Positions 1-5,880 of a DNA stretch of 10,899 bases are shown in pieces. This stretch comes from Gonium pectorale. Taxonomy: Eukaryota; Chlorophyta; Chlorophyceae; Chlamydomonadales; Volvocaceae. The stretch's first letter is position 1; every line of letters begins with the position of its first letter. The stretch is from assembly GCA_001584585.1 (NCBI GenBank), contig LSYV01000037.1, positions 352,112 to 363,010 of the forward strand, written 5' to 3'. The notes beneath the pieces were generated by a model. That model searched no databases. It worked only from the letters and a program-made list of their open reading frames with translations, and was not told the origin of the DNA. The position numbers and the translations under genes were made by a program.

Positions 1-204
1 ACCTTTCCACTTCGCGCCCCAGGACTGTTACCTAGCTAAGGGGCAGGGCTATCGAGCAATCGAGGCCGACCACGCACCACAGGCTACATGCGGGCCCAGT
101 AAGGCTATGGGTGCTGGGAGAAGACACAGACGCCATGAATTACCATGTGTAAGGACAATGCGCCAGGTCCACGTACTGTAGCATGCTTGCGTCACCGCTT
201 TGCG

Positions 205-234
205 TCATTGCGTGTCTGCTCATTGCGTGTCTGC
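205..234. repeat. 15-base tandem duplication
   Basis: The unit TCATTGCGTGTCTGC occurs twice head to tail without mismatch (205-219 and 220-234). It is a short, recent-looking duplication in non-coding DNA with no evident function. Confidence 0.85.
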
Positions 235-833
235 CCCGCCATGAGCCGCATTCAATGGAAGCCTGCAGCTGCCCCGCCGCCTGGGGCGCATGTAGCGTTA
301 CGCCCTGCTCCCCCCGCCACATCTTTCCTGCAGGCGCCGGCCCGTACGCTCCATGGGAACACTGTCGCTTTGGGGGCCACCGCACATCGCAACGGCACAG
401 CCGTCCATCACGCCACCTATCCACCAATGGCCATGGCCACCTGGCCACCCGTATCAGTCACCCTATTGCGGAAGCTTGAGCAGGTTGCCAACACTAACGC
501 ATGCGGGTAGGGCAGGGCCTTGTGAGAGCATGGTGCACCCTTTCACTTCTGCAGCTTGGCTTTCCAAGTTGACGTTACGGTGCCCCCGACACTGGGGGAA
601 CCGGCCTACCGCCTACTGCGAGGAGGGCACGAGCAGCAGAGCAGCACCAGCAGACAAACCAAGCAATCAAACAATGGCCTAGCCTTCCCTGCCTGCCTAG
701 CGTATGCCCCAGTCAGGAGGCCATGCATGCAGTTCGACCGCTGTTCGACCGAGTATCAGATGCCGTGTGGATTTGCGGTATGTAGTAACAGATGGCCGTC
801 GGCTAGCAGCCCCTGGTGGCCTGGGAGGGAGGG

Positions 834-877
834 TGTGTGCACGCTGTGCACGTGCGCGTGCGCGTGTACATGTATGT
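834..877. repeat. Alternating purine-pyrimidine tract (Z-DNA-prone)
   Basis: Bases 834-844 and 845-877 alternate pyrimidine and purine strictly, as TG, CG, CA and TA steps, with one phase break at 844/845. The core 851-866 is made of CG and TG steps, the best Z-DNA formers. This may be only a degenerate dinucleotide microsatellite. No gene start is tied to it. Confidence 0.6.
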
Positions 878-1128
878 TGCCGTGCCGGATGCGGTACGAC
901 GCAGCCTGCAACTGGCGTCCTCATGTGAAGGCAGAGTTCCCAGATGTTTGGTGCATGATAAATCGGCCTCCAGTTACGTTGGCATATTATGGCATACACG
1001 GCTTGGGGAGCGAGGGATTATCTACGGTTTACGTGTTTATACAAAACCCTCGTCCTACGCAAATCCTGACCCGTACCGGTGCTTATAGCGAACTGTGTAC
1101 TGACGTCTGCAGCAAGCTTGCCGCCCCC

Positions 1129-1320
1129 ATGATTACAAAACAGAGGGTGGTGGAAGCTCTCCGTGCGGAGACTTCTGGCAATGAGCGAGGCGATCTATTG
1201 GCCTTCATCGATACTCACGAGGAGCAGATGCGGTGTTGGAGTATCGAGGCCGAGGACGGCGATAAAGCGATTGTGCAGTTCGTGAGGCGGAAGGCCGCAA
1301 GGGCCGCAGGTGCGTATTAA
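1129..1320 (+). CDS. Hypothetical 63-residue reading frame or 3' exon fragment
   Basis: From an ATG at 1129 the frame runs 63 codons to a TAA at 1318-1320. The translation is acidic and basic, with no low complexity (it begins MITKQRVVEALRAE, and a later stretch is WSIEAEDGDKAIVQF), so it looks more like a helical protein than the surrounding frames do. A splice-acceptor-like TCTGCAG ends at 1112, just upstream and in reach of the same open frame, so this could be the last exon of a broken or distant gene. I recognise no family. Codon use is less GC-biased than in the clear genes of this window. It may be chance. Confidence 0.25.
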   Translation: MITKQRVVEALRAETSGNERGDLLAFIDTHEEQMRCWSIEAEDGDKAIVQFVRRKAARAAGAY

Positions 1321-1327
1321 TATCGGT

Positions 1328-1334
1328 TATAAAT
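1328..1334 (+). promoter_or_regulatory. Possible TATA box
   Basis: TATAAAT lies in a locally AT-rich patch and is the best TATA-box match I noticed. If used, transcription would start about 25-30 bases downstream and run towards the possible first exon at 1476-1533. No confirmed gene follows directly. Confidence 0.25.
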
Positions 1335-1475
1335 GCAAGACGTTCAATGAGCGGGCCCACTCTGGGACTTTGGGTTAGTGTACCCTGAGGGCTCGCTCGT
1401 GGGGCTCGCTCGGAGGGCACTCTTGGTTCCCACCCAGGCAAGCACCCAGGGCCCCTGCTTGCGTGCTACCGGTAT

Positions 1476-1533
1476 ATGAGAGGGTGCGACTCCGGGTTTC
1501 AGGCGCGTGCCCTGCTCAGCGCTGGAGCTGGCG
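1476..1533 (+). other. Possible first coding exon with consensus splice donor
   Basis: An ATG at 1476 opens 19 codons plus one base (MRGCDSGFQARALLSAGAG), followed directly by GTGAGT at 1534-1539, a perfect-looking donor for this kind of genome. It sits about 150 bases below the TATAAAT at 1328. No acceptor can be assigned with confidence. The kinase-like gene that starts beyond 2186 could be the continuation, but that is speculation. Confidence 0.18.
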
Positions 1534-1539
1534 GTGAGT

Positions 1540-2185
1540 TAGTTCAACTACTGCTCTGAGCGGCTTCACCCCTGGAACTCCGGCATGTTGGGGTTCCGCA
1601 CTCATGGCCCGCGTGTGTACTTTTGGGGGGCCACCGTGTGCCAGCTTTGGTTGAGTCACGCTCCTCCCACAACCGCCACTCGTCGCTCAGCCCCACCCGT
1701 ACGTACATGCCACCGCACCCGCCCTGCACCACCGAGCGAGAGCCGGTCCAGTGGCTTCGCAGCATGTATCTAAATTGCCATGATGCTCAGCTGCGCTGAT
1801 ATGCGGTCACCATGTGTTTCAATAGGCAGCTACCTTGAATGATCACGCATGTTCCTGCTGACACTTAAGCTCCCGCCTGGAACCGTGTGCAGCGGCAAGA
1901 GGGGGGAACGGGGGGCGAAGGGAGCCTAAGGGAGGACGTGCGCGTGGGCCTTCGGGTCAGAGGAATTATGAAAGCTTGACACCTTTCCTCCGCTAGTACG
2001 CTTTGTTGTGCGTGGTAGCTGTCCGGTCTTGCTATGCGCTGGCAGCGGAGTGAGGCGTCTGGGGGATGAGAGCGTTGGGACGCCTTGCCTCCCTACCACG
2101 CGCCGATACTTTGGACACCAATCCACAGAATCGGAAGAACTCCCGTTCGTCCCGTTCGTAGGAACCCCATCAGGGTGCAAGGCAC
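1540..2185. other. Non-coding stretch
   Basis: I see no gene. The stretch contains a purine-rich run (about 1896-1925) and a 9-base tandem repeat CCCGTTCGT near 2142. Frames on both strands are short and lack any recognisable motif. Confidence 0.5.
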
Positions 2186-2679
2186 ATGTTGACATGTTTG
2201 AACACGCCGTCACGCAGACCGGGTACACACACATGCATCCCACAGCATCGCGGTTCGAGTACCGGTAGAAGGCCCGTTCCCTGTAAACTTACCTGTACAT
2301 GTGCGTACCGGGCGTGTGCCACTCTGGCTTCATCTCCTGCTGGAACGCAACCTGGCTGCCGTACGTACCGCCGGGGGCCGCCGCAGCCTGCTGCGCATGT
2401 CAAGGCCCTTCGTGGCAACCGCCGCATCGGGTGCCAAGCGGCATGCCAGGATGCTGGGGGCACTGTCCTGGCAGCAGCAGCGGGCGCTGCTCTCCGCCTG
2501 GGACGGGAGGGCCGACGCATAGCCGCGCTGCTGCCCAGACCTTCGGTGGGCCCGGCTGCCGCAGGCGGTGGCCAGGGTGCCCGCGGCGACGGCGGCGACC
2601 ACGGCGCGCGTGATGAGGGCACCGGCGAGCCAGCGAGCGAGGCCGAGGAGGCGGACAGAACCGCCTGGAACCCTCCACG
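2186..2679 (+). other. Candidate 5' exon of the kinase-like gene
   Basis: From an ATG at 2186 one frame stays open to a strong donor, GTGAGT, at 2680. It ends in phase 2 (two bases of an Arg codon), and splicing to the acceptor at 2868 restores the same frame as the kinase core. The joined protein would be 418 residues. The last 50 or so codons are Gly/Ala/Glu-rich (GDGGDHGARDEGTGEPASEA) and look like a disordered linker. Before about 2522, however, a different frame (bases 2301-2522, opening on GTG, inner ATG at 2397, stop TAG 2520-2522) has the better third-position GC bias and a more natural helix-like translation (for example ALSWQQQRALLSAWDG). The true exon structure here is therefore open: another intron, a frameshift, or the end of a separate gene. 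Confidence 0.3.
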
Positions 2680-2868
2680 GTGAGTCTTGCGTAAACGCCC
2701 CTCTGGGGTCGTGTTCGATCTCGCAGGCCAACCACAAGGGGCACGAGCAATTATGCGCTTGGGTCTTAACTACATCTCTAAATGTGACTTGAACCTAAGT
2801 TCGCAGGGCCCACCTGAATACTGTTTGGGTCTAAGTCTGTGCGTGTTACATCATTACCGGTGCTGCAG
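2680..2868 (+). other. Probable intron in the kinase-like gene
   Basis: The stretch begins GTGAGT and ends TGCTGCAG. It is 189 bases long, a multiple of three, and richer in A and T than both flanks, with codon use that degenerates inside it although one frame remains open throughout. Removing it joins the upstream frame to the kinase core in phase. If it is not spliced, the kinase could start at ATG 2753 or 2903. Confidence 0.5.
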
Positions 2869-2902
2869 GCGGGTGCGGCGTCGGGTGGCCTCGTCGTCCG
2901 CA

Positions 2903-3631
2903 ATGCTGGAGAGGCGAGCCGCGGCCGAGGTTCCCTCTGAACCAGATGCTGCCGCTACCCCGGCGGCAGCGGACGACGCCGCGGCCCCTAGCGCCACGGA
3001 CCGGCGCCCGCCATCGCGGGAGGTGCTGCTCCTCTTCGATGACATGCTGGCCGAAGGCGGCGATGCCCTCGTGTACCGCGGCACGTGCAACGGGGCCCCC
3101 GCCGTGATCAAGATATTCACCTGGGAGCAGCACGCGCTGGCGGCGTACTGGCGCGAGTCGCAGGCGTACCGGGCGCTCGCGGGGCTGCAGGGCACCGCGG
3201 TGCCCAAGCTGCTGGCCCATGGCAAGGCGCCGCCCGGCCTGCGGTACATCGCGCTGCAGCCGGTGGAGGGCGGTCAGGAGCTGGCCGGCTGCGAGCGGCC
3301 CTTCCCCCGCGCTGTCGCTGACGCGGCGCTGCGTGTGCTGCGCGAGGTGCAGGCCGCCTGCCCGGGCTTCGTGCATGGGGATTTGCGGCTGGAGAACATC
3401 CTGCTGGTGCCCGGGGCGGCCGGAAGTGGGGGGTCGGCGGAGGCGGACGGGGCATCATGCGTTTCGGCCAGCGGTGCTGCAGGCGAAGGCGGGGCAGGTG
3501 CGCCGCGGTGCGTGCTGCTGGACTTTGGGCGGTCACGTGTTGACGTGGACGACCCGCAGCGGCAGCGCGCGGAGCAGCGGCGGGAGCGGGCGGAGCTACG
3601 TCGGCTGCTGGGCATGGGGGCTGGAGATTAA
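2903..3631 (+). CDS. Kinase-like protein lacking most of the C-lobe
   Basis: From the ATG at 2903 the frame gives 242 residues. After a low-complexity Ala/Pro/Asp lead, the kinase fold starts with a loose glycine loop (LAEGGDALVYRG). It is followed by VIKIF (lysine K70), a helix-C-like glutamate (E85 in YWRES), the catalytic loop HGDLRLEN (H158, D160, N165) and LLDFG (D207-G209). ATP- and metal-binding residues are thus all present, so catalysis is possible. Only 33 residues follow DFG, ending in a charged helix (RAEQRRERAELRRLLGMG), so activation segment, APE motif and most of the C-lobe are absent. A 35-residue Gly/Ala-rich insert separates the catalytic loop from DFG. The glycine loop and small size recall Bud32/PRPK and the short kinase-like proteins common in fungi and algae; that comparison is from memory. 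Substrate is unknown. The gene may extend upstream by splicing (intron 2680-2868). Residue numbers are from the ATG at 2903. Confidence 0.72.
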   Translation: MLERRAAAEVPSEPDAAATPAAADDAAAPSATDRRPPSREVLLLFDDMLAEGGDALVYRGTCNGAPAVIKIFTWEQHALAAYWRESQAYRALAGLQGTAVPKLLAHGKAPPGLRYIALQPVEGGQELAGCERPFPRAVADAALRVLREVQAACPGFVHGDLRLENILLVPGAAGSGGSAEADGASCVSASGAAGEGGAGAPRCVLLDFGRSRVDVDDPQRQRAEQRRERAELRRLLGMGAGD

Positions 3632-4683
3632 ACCGTTGATCAAGGTAGGCGTGACGGAGGGATGTCGAGACGAGTATGCGCTGGCACTTGTTGAGGGTCC
3701 AGCCCAAATAAGATTTGCTGGACGGGGGACTACCGTGCGCTATTGACCACCGCCGCCAACCAGGGCAGGCGCATTGAACCTCCTTGGTCTTGAAGCTGAG
3801 CGGTGTCGATGATCGCACCGCGGAAGGGAACCAATGGTGCCAGAGGGCAGGCACGCGAGCGTGAAACGAGGAGAGGCGCAGGCGCTGATGGGGGGATAGG
3901 CTTGAATGCATACATCGCCTTCGCAGCGTGTTGTTGATTTCTAGGTATCTGTGGACCTTGTGGGAGGCTGGCCTGGGCAGGTCGGCACGTTGCTGGCAGC
4001 CTGGCTCGCGTGGCCTATTCAATGCGGTCTTCTGTGGCATTGGAAGGGAACGGATGGTAGCATTGGCCAGTCGGGTTGGCGATGAGCGGCTCAGGTCTTG
4101 AAATCCGGGAACTGTTCAAATGGTTCTGGTTCTGGTTTGATGTTTGACGACAAGCAGGCGATACTTCTGCCATCACAATGGGCCGGCCTTGGGAGAGGGC
4201 ATTGCCGCCCCCGCCCCGCGCCCATCTCCTGCCTCGGCTGCCTGCTCGGTGATCTTATGTCCAAGTTCTTACAAGCGAACGCGAACGCCAGATGATTTCC
4301 CGTATGGGCTTGGCAGGGTATGTGCTTGTTCGTATATGTAGGTGAGGACCGTAGCGGTGCTGTATGCCACAGTACGCGGTACCTGCCATGCGATGGGTCA
4401 ACCGGACCCCTTCCTTGGTGTCCACGAAATCGCAACTCGGGCAGCCCGAATAATGGGCGTGGGCAGCCATAGGGCTGATGCGGACGACAACATGGTAGGC
4501 GCGAGGTTTATGGAGTTGTACATGACAATGAGAGGGGTCTGCAGATGTATGGTGACGGTCAGGTGCCAAGGGGCCATGGCGCGGGGTCTGCCGCCCTTCG
4601 TTGAACACTATGCTCTGTAAACCAGGTTGCTGCCTAGCAGCCTAGGTGGCTGGCCAGCTGCGCGCTGTCTGCTTGTCTGCGGC
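3632..4683. other. 3' flank of the kinase-like gene, no supported gene
   Basis: I see no TGTAA between the kinase stop and 4616-4620, so up to about 985 bases may be 3' UTR. A TTCTGG-type mini-repeat lies at about 4122-4140. The frame 4342-4620 (92 codons, ending LPPFVEHYAL) is the most protein-like of several overlapping ones but starts on GTG, shows no domain, and its last base belongs to the TGTAA. I do not call it a gene. Confidence 0.45.
4616..4620 (+). promoter_or_regulatory. Candidate poly(A) signal TGTAA
   Basis: This is the first TGTAA on the plus strand after the kinase-like stop codon. TGTAA is the usual polyadenylation signal in Chlamydomonas-type algae. The distance of about 985 bases is long but within what these genomes use. 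A five-base motif is weak evidence alone. Confidence 0.3.
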
Positions 4684-4952
4684 GCCCAGCAGCTTGCCGC
4701 CGCTCACGCGCCTGGCCTCGAGGCGGCATAGGAGCTATTGCAAGACACGTTACCCCAAATGACAATACCGGCATCGAAGTGGTCGATGAGCCTGCGGAGC
4801 GGGTTACCGGCGGGATGGGCCGGTACACATGTAAGGGCGGCTCCGACCAACAATCCTTTCCTCACCCTTGAGAGCGGAATGCGGAAACCATCTTTTTGAA
4901 CCGCTGTGAAGCCACCATGAAGGGAGGAGCCGTCAACGCCCCGCTCCTTGGT
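4684..4952. repeat. Diverged direct repeat, copy A
   Basis: This copy aligns along its length with 5189-5428. Shared blocks, in order, are TGCCGCCGCTCACGC, GACACGTTAC, ACCGGCATC as against GCCGGCATC, GTCGATGAG, GAGCGGGTTA, GGCTCCGACCAA, TCCTTTCCTCACC and GCCGTCAACG. Copy A carries roughly 45 extra bases after the TCCTTTCCTCACC block. On the minus strand it lies in an open frame (about 5078 down to 4704) containing NPLRRLIDHFDAG. The parallel plus-strand frame gives HVTPNDNTGIEVVDE. Either could be the remains of a coding sequence. The family is not recognised. Confidence 0.7.
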
Positions 4953-5188
4953 GCAGGGTCTTTCGCCTTGGACTTCCTTCCTGTCGCCATTATTAGTTAC
5001 TCTAGTTGCTACCCCCGATCCCGCACATCGTACTGTGCCGTAAGGGCGGGCCTCACATCTGTCATCGTGTAATGCCATTACCCAACGTCAGCTTGGCATG
5101 ACAATGCATGCTGGTTCTGTTGCGGACTCGAGGGGAAGGGCCTGCAGCAGGAAAGTGGGCACTGTCTACCATACAAAACCTGGCGGGG
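4953..5188. other. Spacer between the two repeat copies
   Basis: No gene is supported. The minus-strand open frame that covers copy A extends to 5078. Nothing in the spacer resembles a promoter, an RNA gene or another repeat copy. Confidence 0.4.
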
Positions 5189-5428
5189 GCCAGCGGCGTG
5201 CCGCCGCTCACGCACCCGCCCTTAATCGCCTTTGGCGAGACGCCGGAGAGCTACTGCACTGCTACTGCTGGACACGTTACGCCAGACAGCGGCGACAGCG
5301 CCGGCATCAGGGCCGTCGATGAGCTGGGGGAGCGGGTTATATGACACTGCATACGTCCATGGCTGGCTCCGACCAATAGTCCTTTCCTCACCGTGAAGAA
5401 TGGCGCCGTCAACGTCCCGCTGCATCGG
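5189..5428. repeat. Diverged direct repeat, copy B
   Basis: This is the partner of 4684-4952 in the same orientation, about 505 bases downstream. The minus-strand frame (5449 down to 5222) contains NPLPQLIDGPDAG and WRNVS, matching NPLRRLIDHFDAG and WGNVS of copy A. The plus-strand frame gives HVTPDSGDSAGIRAVDE, matching HVTPNDNTGIEVVDE. Copy B lacks the insert of copy A. Ends are set by where similarity fades and may be off by tens of bases. No terminal inverted repeats or target-site duplications were seen. Confidence 0.7.
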
Positions 5429-5880
5429 CTTGAGCGCAGCTACCCACAAGTCAGCTCGAACACGGACACGAGGGGCACGATGTGGCTGACAGAGTTCGTA
5501 TTATGGTCTAAGGTCGTGACGGTGCGTCAGCACAGCCAGGCTGCGGCAAACTGCGCAGAAGTTGACCGTAACGTGACATGGAGAGGTATATGTAACTCAA
5601 TAACTCAATGGCCGTCTGGCGCCGTCTGTCGGGCGGTTGGGGCTTTGTCATGGATCCTACAAACGGACAATGGACATACCGCCAGCAAAGGTTGCTTGTC
5701 ATGAAGGAGCGCGTAATTGTTACTGCTAGTCCGAGCGTAGCGTAGGGTCAGCTGTCGGCCAGTCCGACGTGCAAGCCTGTCCGCCAGGCCGCTTGAATTA
5801 AGGTAGCAACCGAGAATGTTTCCATATTATTTGAACAACGACTAGACTGCAGGGGCGCTTGTTTACTGGCTGCCCCGCGC
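5429..5880. other. Upstream region of the glycosyltransferase gene
   Basis: No gene is supported. The stretch contains a TGTAA (5591-5595) and, close to the next gene, an AT-rich block. It should hold the promoter of the gene that starts at 5881. Confidence 0.45.
5825..5831 (+). promoter_or_regulatory. Weak TATA-like element
   Basis: TATTATT lies in the most AT-rich patch before the ATG at 5881, about 50 bases upstream. If it works as a TATA box, the 5' UTR would be only 20-30 bases. It is not a consensus match. Confidence 0.15.

Larger units (their letters stand above)
1..1110. other. Non-coding stretch, no supported gene
   Basis: I see no convincing gene here. Several frames stay open for 70-120 codons, but they are rich in Cys, His, Pro and Arg, overlap one another on both strands, and show no domain or steady third-position GC preference, as expected from GC-rich non-coding DNA. 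The stretch holds a 15-base tandem duplication (205-234), a TGTAA motif (148-152) and a purine-pyrimidine alternating tract (834-877), listed separately. Confidence 0.55.

Noticed and set aside
2687..2902. N-terminal extension of the kinase-like protein through 2687-2902
   Set aside because: The frame is open but opens on TTG, not ATG; 2680-2868 starts GTGAGT, ends TGCTGCAG, and has non-coding composition, so most of this is better explained as an intron.
3117..4040. Long minus-strand frame opposite the kinase-like gene
   Set aside because: The translation is Ala/Pro/Arg-rich with no domain, and it overlaps the clearly coding plus strand.
4342..4620. 92-codon plus-strand frame as a gene
   Set aside because: It begins on GTG, has no domain or consistent codon bias, and a comparable minus-strand frame overlaps it.
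4684..5428. Repeat pair as long terminal repeats of a retrotransposon
   Set aside because: The copies are too diverged, too close together and enclose only about 240 bases with no coding content, primer-binding site or polypurine tract.
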